Source of the DNA: Parvibaculum sp040390855
GTDB lineage: Bacteria > Pseudomonadota > Alphaproteobacteria > Parvibaculales > Parvibaculaceae
Length of the DNA: 64,000 bases
Assembly: GCA_040390855.1 (NCBI GenBank)
Contig: JAZJXO010000017.1
Coordinates: 60,343 to 124,342 of the forward strand
Reading direction: 5' to 3'
Shown: one piece after another, positions 43,115 through 50,569 of the stretch
How the letters are laid out: each line of letters opens with the position of its first letter
Position numbering within the stretch: position 1 is the stretch's first letter
Made by a program: the position numbers and the translations under genes
The notes under the pieces: model-generated
Told to the model about the DNA's origin: nothing
The model's database searches: none
What the model saw: only the letters and a program-made list of their open reading frames with translations

Positions 43115-44029
43115 CTACATACCGATCAGATCGGCCCTTCTGATGGTGTTCGAGAGAAGGCGGATCGACGCCGCATCGACCATGACCCCGCCGACATTCA
43201 CCGATCCGATACCTTCTGCGGTCGCCTTTGCATAGGCTTCGGCCATTTCTCTCGCGCGCGCGACGTCTTGAGGCCGCGGAGAATAAACCTCGATGGCAGC
43301 GTCGATCTGTGAGGGATGAATGGCCCATTTGCCGACAAAGCCCAATGCAAGCCCGCGCTTGCATTCGCGCCGGTAGCCTTCGTCGTCCTTGAAATTGCCA
43401 AACGGCCCGTCGACCGGATCGACGCCGGCGGCGCGCGCAGCCATCGCGATCCTGAAACGGGGGTAATGAAAAATATCGCCGGGATAGCCACTGTCGCCGC
43501 CGATCTCGCGGATATCAATCTGCTGGGACGCCGAATAGTCGCCCATGCCGAAGATGATCGCTTCAACGCGCGTCGAGGCCTTGGCAATATCCTCGACGCA
43601 AGCCAGCGCCTGCACTTCCTCGATCAGGATTTCGATGCCGATGCGTTTTTTGATTTTGAGCTTGGCCTCAAGTTGCGAGAGGAGAAGGTCGACGAACCGC
43701 ACATCCGCCGCGCACATGGGCTTTGGCAGCATGATCGTATCGAGATTGGCGTGGGCCCCTTCTACGACCGTGATGATGTCTTCATAACACCACTCCGTTC
43801 CGACATCGTTGATGCGGACGCAGCGCGTCTTCTTGCCCCAGTCGAGCGAATTCAACGCATTGACGATCGTGTGGCGGGCGGCAGGTTTGGCCGACGGCGC
43901 AACGGCGTCTTCGAGATCGCAGAAGACGTGATCGGCGGACGACTGCGCCGCCTTGGTGAGCATCTTTTCGCTGCTGCCGGGAACGGCAAGTTGCGAGCGG
44001 CGAAGGCGCATGGGTTGCTTCTGGGTCAT
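43115..44029 (-). CDS. HpcH/HpaI aldolase - citrate lyase beta-like (CitE family) lyase
   Basis: A 304-residue CitE/malyl-CoA lyase-type enzyme. It has RRSQLAVPGSS, VFCDLEDAVAPSAKPAAR with the acidic metal ligand, CVRINDVG, the IEILIEEVQAL Glu and FGMGDYSASQQID. The start at 44029 has AGGA upstream and leaves a short gap to the upstream CoA-transferase; a longer frame would overlap it. It should cleave a 3-hydroxyacyl-CoA made by the MaoC hydratase to glyoxylate or pyruvate plus a shorter acyl-CoA. Paralogue of the gene at 2095-2970. Confidence 0.9.
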   Translation of the reverse strand: MTQKQPMRLRRSQLAVPGSSEKMLTKAAQSSADHVFCDLEDAVAPSAKPAARHTIVNALNSLDWGKKTRCVRINDVGTEWCYEDIITVVEGAHANLDTIMLPKPMCAADVRFVDLLLSQLEAKLKIKKRIGIEILIEEVQALACVEDIAKASTRVEAIIFGMGDYSASQQIDIREIGGDSGYPGDIFHYPRFRIAMAARAAGVDPVDGPFGNFKDDEGYRRECKRGLALGFVGKWAIHPSQIDAAIEVYSPRPQDVARAREMAEAYAKATAEGIGSVNVGGVMVDAASIRLLSNTIRRADLIGM

Positions 44030-44048
44030 CTGAAAGTCCTGTCGTAAG

Positions 44049-45278
44049 TCATTTAACAATGCCGTCATGGCGCCATTTCTCGACATCGACTACGGTAAAG
44101 CCCGCAGCCAACAATATTTCGTCCGTATGTTCGCCATGATCCGGGCCGCGGCGAACGACACGGCCAGGCGTTTCTGAAAATTTCACAGGGACGCCGGCAA
44201 TTTGCAGCTTCTCGGGAATGCCCGGAAATTCGATCTCGGCCAGCATATCTCGCGCGACGAAATGCTCATCGCAGGCGATCTCATCCATGTTGTAAACAGG
44301 ACCGAAAGGCACACGGCCACCGAGGCGCTTCATCAACTCGGCTTTTGTAAAGCGGGCAGTGCGTTCACTCACCTTGTCGATCACATGCTGCCGTCCGGAG
44401 CGGCGGGCAGCCATTGTGGCAAGTGAAGCATCGCCGAGAAGATCTTCTGAATCGAGTGCGACACACATATCCTGAAAAAAGCGATCATTTGGACAAGCGA
44501 TGGCGGCATGTCCGTCGCTGGCGGGGAAGATGCCGAACGGCGCGATGAAAGGGTGATGATTGCCTTCAGGTTTGGCGACTACATTGCCGAAAGATCGTTG
44601 ATGTACGATGCGCTCGCTCACGGCAAGAACAGCATCGAGCATCGAAACGTCAACGAACTGCCCTTGTCCACTTGCTCTGGCGCGGAGCACGGCAGCTAGA
44701 ATACCGATAGCGAGATAAAGCGCCGGAATGGTGTCGCCGACACCGGGCCCGACTTTCACAGGATGCAGCTCATCCGCGCCGGTGACGCCCATCATTCCAC
44801 CCATCGCCTGAGCGACAACATCGAAGGCGGGCCAGTCCACATATGGGCTTGATCCGCTTCGCGGGTCGCCGAAGCCACGGATCGTCGCATAGACGAGCCG
44901 CGGATTACTCTCGCGCAGCGTTTCGTAGGAAAGGCCAAGCCTGTCCATGACTCCCGTCCGGAAATTTTCGACGACCACGTCGAAATCGGGAAGAAGCTTC
45001 AGAAATATCTCCCGACCGGCCGGTGCCTTGAGGTCAATGACGACACTCTTCTTGTTGCGATTGATGCTGTGGAAATAGCCAGACTGTTTATGATCTGTGT
45101 CTGTAGCGTGGAAGGGTCCAGAGAAACGTGCCATGTCGCCACTTTCCGGTGGCTCAACTTTGATAACGTCTGCGCCATGGTCGGCCAGTATCTGCGTACA
45201 GAAGGGACCGGCAAGCGCTTGCGTCAGATCGAGGACGCGTAAACCAGCCAGAGCACCGAACGGGGGGGCTTCGGTCAT
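44049..45278 (-). CDS. Family III CoA-transferase (CaiB/BaiF type)
   Basis: A 409-residue class III CoA-transferase. It has LRVLDLTQALAGPFCTQILAD, HGADVIKVEPPESGD, RNKKSVVIDLK, and the presumed aspartyl nucleophile in GVGDTIPALYLAIG. The start (45278) overlaps the MaoC stop by an ATGA, so the two are translated together. It probably activates a dicarboxylic acid with CoA from a donor such as succinyl-CoA; the acceptor is unknown. Confidence 0.93.
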   Translation of the reverse strand: MTEAPPFGALAGLRVLDLTQALAGPFCTQILADHGADVIKVEPPESGDMARFSGPFHATDTDHKQSGYFHSINRNKKSVVIDLKAPAGREIFLKLLPDFDVVVENFRTGVMDRLGLSYETLRESNPRLVYATIRGFGDPRSGSSPYVDWPAFDVVAQAMGGMMGVTGADELHPVKVGPGVGDTIPALYLAIGILAAVLRARASGQGQFVDVSMLDAVLAVSERIVHQRSFGNVVAKPEGNHHPFIAPFGIFPASDGHAAIACPNDRFFQDMCVALDSEDLLGDASLATMAARRSGRQHVIDKVSERTARFTKAELMKRLGGRVPFGPVYNMDEIACDEHFVARDMLAEIEFPGIPEKLQIAGVPVKFSETPGRVVRRGPDHGEHTDEILLAAGFTVVDVEKWRHDGIVK

Positions 45279-45754
45279 TTGTCGCCCCAATGGCTGCGCC
45301 GCTTGAGAAGCACACGACGGTCTCCCTGAAAAATCTGCTGGTCGCGCTGGTTCACGCCGTAGTGACGGAAGGTCACCTCGCCGGCGTCATCGCGATCAGC
45401 GTCCCTGACGTCCAGCACTTCGGAATAGGCGTAGAGCGTGTCCCCATGCACCACCGGCGTCAGAAGCCTGATGTTGTCGAGTCCGAGTTCCGCCAGAGCG
45501 TTTTCGCATGTATCCTGACTTGCGAGGCCCATGATGATCGAAAAATTGACGCCGCCATATGAGATGCGCTGCTTGAACGGCGACGCCTGCATCGCGTGCT
45601 CGTTGAAATGGCCTTGCGCGGTGTTCATCACGAGATTGGTGATCAGAACATTTTCGAGCGGCTCGACGGTTTTGCCGCGGGCGTGCCGGAAAACCTGACC
45701 GGTCTTGAAGTCCTCGAAATAATTGTCCCGACCTGTGAGCGATGACAGCTTCAT
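45275..45754 (-). CDS. MaoC-like hydratase, subunit or enzyme 2
   Basis: A 159-residue hot-dog protein of the MaoC subgroup, beginning MKLSSLTGRDNYFEDFKTGQVFRHA and with the motif region MNTAQGHFNEHAM, which keeps a His. GDTLYAYSEVLDVRD and GVNQRDQQIFQGDR follow. The ATG at 45754 is one base after the preceding MaoC stop. A longer start at 45772 would overlap. It is the likelier catalytic partner of the pair. Confidence 0.88.
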   Translation of the reverse strand: MKLSSLTGRDNYFEDFKTGQVFRHARGKTVEPLENVLITNLVMNTAQGHFNEHAMQASPFKQRISYGGVNFSIIMGLASQDTCENALAELGLDNIRLLTPVVHGDTLYAYSEVLDVRDADRDDAGEVTFRHYGVNQRDQQIFQGDRRVLLKRRSHWGDK

Positions 45755-45755
45755 A

Positions 45756-46256
45756 TCAAGCGGCCTTTCCACTGGGGTTGCGCCGCCGAACCAGATTGGA
45801 TCGCTCGAAATCGATCACGCGTATATCGTTCTGGTTGAAGCCTTCGGTATGCCAAGTCACGATCCCGTTTGCCGGATTGCTTTCGGACAATCGGCACGCA
45901 ACCGTCGTGCTGCGCGAGATCAATGTGTCGCCGGGATAAACAGGCTCGTGATAGGTGAGCTTGCCGACACCGACGAAAGGGCCGCCGATTTCGCTGCAAT
46001 CCTCAACGCTCAGACCAAGAACGGTATTGAAAACGAGCAGCGGGTTCACGACGATGTCGCGATGACCATGTGCTTTCGCGAACTCGCGATTGGAATAAAG
46101 AGGGTTGAAGCTCAGAGTAAGCGTAGTGAAAAGTAACGTGTCGCTTTCCACGATCGTCCGTCCCCAGTGATGGTTCATCACCTGACCGACGCTGAAATCT
46201 TCGTATAGATGTCCCTTGGGCCAAAGCACGGCCTTTGATCGGAAATCTTCCGGCAT
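45756..46256 (-). CDS. MaoC-like hydratase, motif-altered
   Basis: A 166-residue MaoC-type hot-dog protein, first gene of the leftward run. GHLYEDFSVGQVMNHHWGRT is a typical start, but the catalytic region reads FNPLYSNRE, in which the expected His of the NP-x-H pattern is Asn. GDTLISRSTTVACRL follows. It may be an inactive partner that forms a heteromer with the next gene, like mycobacterial HadA/HadB-type pairs, or have another substrate. This is inference. Confidence 0.85.
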   Translation of the reverse strand: MPEDFRSKAVLWPKGHLYEDFSVGQVMNHHWGRTIVESDTLLFTTLTLSFNPLYSNREFAKAHGHRDIVVNPLLVFNTVLGLSVEDCSEIGGPFVGVGKLTYHEPVYPGDTLISRSTTVACRLSESNPANGIVTWHTEGFNQNDIRVIDFERSNLVRRRNPSGKAA

Positions 46257-46337
46257 TCTCGCTCCCTACTTTCTTATAGGCGTAGGGTCGTGCCATGCAC
46301 GTCTCGGTGCAATAGCAATTTGGTGCTTGAAAGCATT

Positions 46338-46355
46338 ATATCACATATGTGATAT
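46338..46355. promoter_or_regulatory. Perfect 18-bp palindrome in divergent catabolic promoter
   Basis: ATATCACATATGTGATAT reads the same on both strands. It lies 82 bases upstream of the first MaoC gene and 97 bases before the divergent aldehyde dehydrogenase, where one site could serve both. The IclR protein of the operon is the likeliest ligand, but GntR/FadR-like or other dimers also fit. Confidence 0.65.
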
Positions 46356-46452
46356 GTCGACAAAACGCCTGAAAAGCCGTCGCTATCGCTCTAACACTGT
46401 TTCATCATTCCCGAAATGCACAATGCCCGCGAAGACTGGCTGGGAGGATTCT

Positions 46453-47889
46453 ATGAGTGTGAAGCTGGACCATTTTATCGGCGGTACGTCCGTGCCACCC
46501 CATTCAGGAACGTATCTTGATAATTATGATCCGCGCACGGGTCAAAAAATAGGTGGAGTTGCGTCAGGCAACGAAAGCGACGTTGATGCTGCTGTCACTG
46601 CGGCACAGGCAGCGTTTCCGGCGTGGCGGGATCGCCGACCTATCGAACGCGGTCGCATTCTCATCGAGATTGCCCGAAAAATGCGTGAACACGCCAAGCG
46701 CCTTGCAGCGATCGAGTCGTCGGAAACCGGAAAGCCCTTATGGCAATCTCCGTTCGAGGTTGAGGGCGCGGCGCAGTATTTCGAATTCTATGGCGGACTC
46801 GTCAATGCGATTCACGGCGATGTGATCGACATCGGCGCCAACTATCATTCTTACACACGGCGGGAACCCTTCGGCGTCGTCGGCGTTATCCTGCCATGGA
46901 ATGCACCGATCAATCAGGGCGGTCGCGGCATCGCGCCCGCGCTGGCTGCCGGAAACACGGTCGTTGCCAAGCCGTCGGAAGAAACATCGGGATCTCTTGT
47001 TGAGCTTGCGCGCATCGCTGTCGAGGAATGCGGCCTTCCGGCGGGCGTCTTCAATGTTGTTCTCGGTTCGGGAAAAGACGCGGGCGCGGCGCTCGTCGAA
47101 CACAGGCTTGTGAGAAAAGTCGCCTTTACCGGGAGCGTTCGCGCGGGGCGTGAAATCGGAAAGATTGCGGCCGAGCGAATAATTCCGCTGACGCTCGAAC
47201 TCGGCGGAAAATCGCCGAACATTGTTTTTGACGACGCCGATCTTAACGCAGCAATTCCCGGTTCGGTGCGCGCGTTCACGGCCAATGCAGGACAGATCTG
47301 TCTTGCCGGCACCCGCTGTCTTGTTCAGGAGAGCATCCACAATACATTTGTGGATGCTCTTGCGAAAGCGGTTGCGGCGATCAAGGTCGGCCACGATGCA
47401 GATGCCTTGGTCGGACCGATTACGACACGGGCCCAGTTTGAAAAGGTGTCGCATTACTACGATGTAGCCCAGCAGGAAGGCGCGAAAGCCGTTGTCGGCG
47501 GCGCGCCTTTGGACGCCGAGCAGGCCAAGGGCGGCTGGTTTGTCCAGCCTACCGTTTATACTGGCGTGACCAATGACATGCGGATTGCGCGCGAGGAAAT
47601 TTTCGGTCCCGTTCTTTCGGTCATTTCGTTCAAGGATGAAGAGGAATCTATCGCGATCGCCAACGACACGGATTACGGCTTGGCGGCAGGTATCTGGACT
47701 CGCGATCTCGGGAGAGCGTTACGTGTTTCGGCAAGGCTCGAAGCTGGCCAGATCTACGTCAACGAGTATCAGGCAGGTGGTGTTGAAACACCGCTCGGCG
47801 GCTACAAGCAAAGCGGATATGGCCGCGAAAAGGGTCTGGAAGCCCTGCATCATTACACGCAGCTCAAATGCGTGACGATCAGGCTCTGA
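46453..47889 (+). CDS. Aldehyde dehydrogenase, NAD(P)-dependent
   Basis: A 478-residue aldehyde dehydrogenase. Motifs are LPWNAPINQGG, TLELGGKSPNIVF (Glu base), NAGQICLAGTRCLV (catalytic Cys) and EEIFGPVLSVISF. GGGAGGA lies 6 bases before the ATG at 46453; a longer frame back to 46216 has no support. Divergent to the MaoC/CoA-transferase run and sharing its palindrome, it probably oxidises the aldehyde made by the GMC enzyme of that run. Confidence 0.93.
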   Translation: MSVKLDHFIGGTSVPPHSGTYLDNYDPRTGQKIGGVASGNESDVDAAVTAAQAAFPAWRDRRPIERGRILIEIARKMREHAKRLAAIESSETGKPLWQSPFEVEGAAQYFEFYGGLVNAIHGDVIDIGANYHSYTRREPFGVVGVILPWNAPINQGGRGIAPALAAGNTVVAKPSEETSGSLVELARIAVEECGLPAGVFNVVLGSGKDAGAALVEHRLVRKVAFTGSVRAGREIGKIAAERIIPLTLELGGKSPNIVFDDADLNAAIPGSVRAFTANAGQICLAGTRCLVQESIHNTFVDALAKAVAAIKVGHDADALVGPITTRAQFEKVSHYYDVAQQEGAKAVVGGAPLDAEQAKGGWFVQPTVYTGVTNDMRIAREEIFGPVLSVISFKDEEESIAIANDTDYGLAAGIWTRDLGRALRVSARLEAGQIYVNEYQAGGVETPLGGYKQSGYGREKGLEALHHYTQLKCVTIRL

Positions 47890-47966
47890 CAGAATGATTC
47901 ATTCACGGCAGCGTTTTGTTAGCGGAAGCAAGAATGATCACGCCGAGCTTGCCCCAAACGTTGGAC

Positions 47967-48120
47967 TGACCTGCGAATGCAATTTTCTCCCAACGGGGAT
48001 TAGAGTCCGGCCTTATGGAAGGGAGACGGACGATGAAGAGGAATCGTTTTACGCAAGAGCAGATCATGGTGTTCTGCGGGAGCATGAGGCTGGCGCGAAT
48101 GCAGAGCATCGAGCGCCTAT
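47967..48120 (+). mobile_element. Remnant of an IS3-family insertion sequence (5' end of orfA)
   Basis: At 48033 an ATG begins MKRNRFTQEQIMVF, which matches the start of IS3-family orfA proteins. After that the frame is lost, and the neighbouring frame continues LREHEAGANAEH, the next stretch of the same protein, so there is a frameshift. The similarity stops near 48100. TGACCTGC at 47967 resembles the ends of such elements, and GGGAGACGGACG is a typical ribosome region. No right end or second reading frame is found. The 5' limit is approximate. Confidence 0.7.
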
Positions 48121-48161
48121 TGCTTAAAACACGTCATTCTTGATTTTATTGAAAGAAAAAT

Positions 48162-48206
48162 GGGGCCCCCGACAGGATTCGAACCCGTGACCCCCTGATT
48201 ACAAAG
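48162..48206 (-). pseudogene. 3' fragment of a tRNA gene (probably tRNA-Thr, anticodon TGT)
   Basis: Read on the minus strand, the fragment has anticodon loop TTTGTAA, 3' anticodon arm TCAGG, variable loop, a T-arm with GTTCGAAT that pairs well, a 3' acceptor strand and CCA. The sequence before the loop (TTCGC) does not pair with TCAGG, and no D-arm or 5' acceptor strand follows upstream, so the 5' half is missing. This is the form left at the far end of an element integrated in a tRNA gene. The intact parent tRNA is not in the window. Confidence 0.7.
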
Positions 48207-48423
48207 CGAATGGTGGGTGAACCCGTGATATTTCTCTATCTGATGTAAATCGAAATCGTGTTTGAAGACCTGATTGCGGAGCAAGTCATCTCGGGCGTTC
48301 GCTCTCGCTGGGTGTGCAAATTGAGGGCGGCGATGATTGCTTATGGCGCAAAGTGAACCTTGCCCTGTTAAATTTATAATCTCACTGAAGCCGTGCGGTC
48401 GCTGTAACAATCTTGGTGTCGAT

Positions 48424-48951
48424 ATGAGAATTCTGGGTGCCATTCTGGCGGGTGGACAATCCCGGCGCTTCGGGCGGGACAAGGCAGAAGCCGTTATTGA
48501 CGGTGTTGCCATGCTCGACCATGTCATTGCTGGTTTGTCGCCTCAGGTTGATGGTTTGGTGGTCTGTGGACGAGATTGGAAGCGGGTGATGCGGGTGGAT
48601 GACCGGCCTGCAGCAGACATGGGTCCCTTAGGGGGCCTGAACGGCGCACTTACCCATGCGCGCGAAGGAAAATTCGATGCGGTGATGACAGTGCCTGTCG
48701 ATGTATTGCCGTTGCCCGGCAATTTGGTGGAACTTTTGTCTGGAACAGATGCGTCGGTTTTTGCCGAGCAGCATCTGATCGGCTATTGGCCGGTGCGGTT
48801 CGGCGAGATGCTCGATCTTTATCTGGCGACGCCGCGCAATGGTGCTTTTCGAGGGTGGCTTGATCACGCGGTAGCAAGAAAGATCGAGGAACCGCTCCGG
48901 ATGCACAATATGAATGCGCCTGCGGATTTGAAAACATTTCTCGGCGAATAG
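48424..48951 (+). CDS. mobA: Molybdenum cofactor guanylyltransferase MobA
   Basis: A 175-residue nucleotidyltransferase that links GMP to molybdopterin to make the guanine dinucleotide cofactor needed by bacterial nitrate reductase. It begins LGAILAGGQSRRFGRDKA, the diagnostic nucleotide loop, and has DMGPLGGLNGAL and the VPVDVLPLP strand. It is at the short end of the family. The ATG at 48424 is chosen because the fold begins there; an in-frame start at 48337 is upstream of any homology. It stands next to the nitrate locus it serves. Confidence 0.92.
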   Translation: MRILGAILAGGQSRRFGRDKAEAVIDGVAMLDHVIAGLSPQVDGLVVCGRDWKRVMRVDDRPAADMGPLGGLNGALTHAREGKFDAVMTVPVDVLPLPGNLVELLSGTDASVFAEQHLIGYWPVRFGEMLDLYLATPRNGAFRGWLDHAVARKIEEPLRMHNMNAPADLKTFLGE

Positions 48952-48960
48952 AGTTTGGTG

Positions 48961-48996
48961 CTGTGCCGGAACCAAGACGGAGGCGTTCCGGCACAG
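48961..48996. terminator. Hairpin between convergent mobA and porin genes
   Basis: CTGTGCCGGAA (48961-48971) pairs perfectly over 11 bases with TTCCGGCACAG (48986-48996), with a 14-base loop. No T-run follows, but its place between convergent genes fits a bidirectional transcription stop. Confidence 0.55.
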
Positions 48997-49027
48997 GCCT
49001 GTCATTGCGACGCGCTTAGAGGACTCT

Positions 49028-50302
49028 TCACAAGGAATAGCCGATCTCGATCCAGATTTTCTGCGTGTCCGTCGAGAAAGTGTCCGCCTTATAGTCCGCA
49101 AATTTTGCGATGATCGTCGTGTCGGGGCGCGGTTTCATAACGATCTGTGCGTCCCATTCATGTCCGTAGTTGATGGAGCCGATGTCGCTGTCGAACTGGT
49201 GATAAGCCGTGACGAGTTTGACGGGACCAAAGACGCTGATCTTGCCGAGGGCATAGCTCGCACCGCCTTGAAGATCGCGGATACCATTGGCCGGTGTTGT
49301 CAGGAATTTATCTGCCCATCCCTGAAACTTATGCAATGTCGCAAGCGGCGTCTGGAAGCTTGTGTTGGCGGTGCCTGTGTCGGCCCCGAGAATTTCATAA
49401 GCCGCGTTGAGATCAAGCTTGCCGAGGGAGAGCGTTGCGTCGGCGAGCCAATAATCGGCTTTATAGTCGTTGGGGTTGTCTTTCCAGTCGGCCTGGGTCG
49501 CATAGCTTGCTGCGAGCGCAAGCGACGCGTCCATCGTCAGCACGAATTTGCCCGATGCGCGCAAACCGTAGGTCTGGCTTGAGAACTGACGGCGACCGAA
49601 TTCGTGCTGAGCGACAAGGAAGGCAAAACCTTCGAGCGTGACCTTGCTCACTTCGGCACTCAAAGTGGCAAACACATTGCTGCCCGAAATTGATTGGATG
49701 GCGCTGTCATAACCAAAGATGGTGCGGTCAGCCCAACTGTAAGTTACGTCGGCCTTGAGGGGGCCAAGCGCCGTCGTTTCGACGCGGATCGCATCGAAGG
49801 TCTGTTCATTCTGGTGCCAACCGACACTGCCGACAAATCGCTGGTCATCAATATTGATGCGCTGGCGCCCCAGGGTGAATGTCGTGTCGTTGATGCCTGT
49901 GTATTGGATTTGCAAACGGTTGAGTTCGGCATTTTCCGGATCGGCGACAACGGGATAGGTCGTTTTGCCGTTGGTTGTGCTGTTGTAGTGCTCGCTGAGG
50001 GTCAATGTGCCTTCTGCCTCGCCGAGAATAGACACATCGCCATTGGTGAACTGCAAACCGGCGCGGACGCGGGCTGTGACCGCATCGGCATCCTTGGTGA
50101 AACCCGTCTGATCCACGGTCTCATAACGAAGACGCGCGTCAAGAAGCGGTGTCCAATGTGGCGCTTCGGCGGCCAGCGCTGGCGTCTGCGCAACCGTCAA
50201 CACACCGAACAATCCTATGACAAATGTCGGGCCGCGGCGTCGTTTGGACGACGCTGATGCCATTTGGAATTTCATAGGGTCAGAATTTGGAAAAGTCGTC
50301 AT
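49028..50302 (-). CDS. Alginate-export-family outer membrane porin
   Basis: A 424-residue outer-membrane beta-barrel of the alginate_export/AlgE-like family. A signal peptide precedes AEAPHWTPLLDARLRYETVDQTG, and VTARVRAGLQFTNG, LGRQRINIDDQRFVG and a C-terminus IEIGYSL with alternating residues support a barrel. The start at 50302 is preceded by GGGGG; the longer frame to 50434 runs into the leader terminator and is not used. It lies after nasS-nasT on the same strand, behind its own ANTAR-type leader, so it is probably a nitrate or nitrite channel rather than an alginate exporter. No alginate genes are nearby. Confidence 0.85.
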   Translation of the reverse strand: MTTFPNSDPMKFQMASASSKRRRGPTFVIGLFGVLTVAQTPALAAEAPHWTPLLDARLRYETVDQTGFTKDADAVTARVRAGLQFTNGDVSILGEAEGTLTLSEHYNSTTNGKTTYPVVADPENAELNRLQIQYTGINDTTFTLGRQRINIDDQRFVGSVGWHQNEQTFDAIRVETTALGPLKADVTYSWADRTIFGYDSAIQSISGSNVFATLSAEVSKVTLEGFAFLVAQHEFGRRQFSSQTYGLRASGKFVLTMDASLALAASYATQADWKDNPNDYKADYWLADATLSLGKLDLNAAYEILGADTGTANTSFQTPLATLHKFQGWADKFLTTPANGIRDLQGGASYALGKISVFGPVKLVTAYHQFDSDIGSINYGHEWDAQIVMKPRPDTTIIAKFADYKADTFSTDTQKIWIEIGYSL

Positions 50303-50382
50303 TGAGGCCCCCGAAGGATAATGGAGAATGAAAAAGCACAGCCGAACCCATTCGTCCGTTCGCAAATCAATGCGTCGGACGC

Positions 50383-50407
50383 AAAAAAACCGCCTCGAAC
50401 GGCGGTT
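50383..50407 (-). terminator. Leader terminator before the porin
   Basis: On the minus strand AACCGCC-GTTCGA-GGCGGTT is a perfect 7-bp stem followed by a run of Ts (50383-50389 as As on the plus strand). It lies 81 bases upstream of the porin start and downstream of two hairpins with AATG loops, the position of a NasT-controlled attenuator. Confidence 0.8.
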
Positions 50408-50425
50408 CAAAAAAACCGGTTCGGG

Positions 50426-50477
50426 CGGCACCATTGCCGGATGACGGACACGATCCCTTGCATTGGGGTTGTCCGTC
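50426..50477 (-). promoter_or_regulatory. Candidate NasT (ANTAR) RNA target in porin leader
   Basis: On the minus strand the upstream hairpin (50443-50477) has an 8-bp outer stem, GACGGACA with TGTCCGTC, and a CCC/GGG tip with loop AATGCA(A). The downstream hairpin (50426-50439) is CGGC-AATGGT-GCCG, a perfect stem with a six-base loop. Both loops have A at position 1 and G at position 4, the signature of ANTAR targets. A terminator follows. The first tip has a C-A mismatch. Confidence 0.65.
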
Positions 50478-50569
50478 TATATGTTTCAGACGTTTAAATC
50501 TGAACGTCGCAAACTTGTCATTAATTTACGCTGCACCGCAAGGGAAATTTTGCGCCGCACCATATTTTG

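Larger units (their letters stand above)
47890..48423. other. Gene-poor junction between catabolic and nitrate loci
   Basis: This 534-base stretch has no intact gene. It holds a truncated IS3-like transposase start and the 3' part of a tRNA gene, listed separately. The block GAACCCGTGA at 48182-48191 recurs at 48220-48229, the first copy being inside the tRNA fragment. Such a combination suggests a past insertion or recombination event. Confidence 0.7.

Noticed and set aside
47894..48127. A 77-codon protein-coding gene
   Set aside because: Its last third matches an IS3 orfA in a shifted frame and the rest is non-coding end sequence of the element.
48162..48240. Intact tRNA gene on the minus strand
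   Set aside because: The T-arm and 3' end fit, but the anticodon stem does not pair and no D-arm or 5' acceptor strand is present, so only a fragment is called.
49028..50302. Alginate exporter function for the porin
   Set aside because: Despite the family name, no alginate synthesis or export genes are nearby, and the gene is embedded in the nitrate locus with a NasT-type leader.
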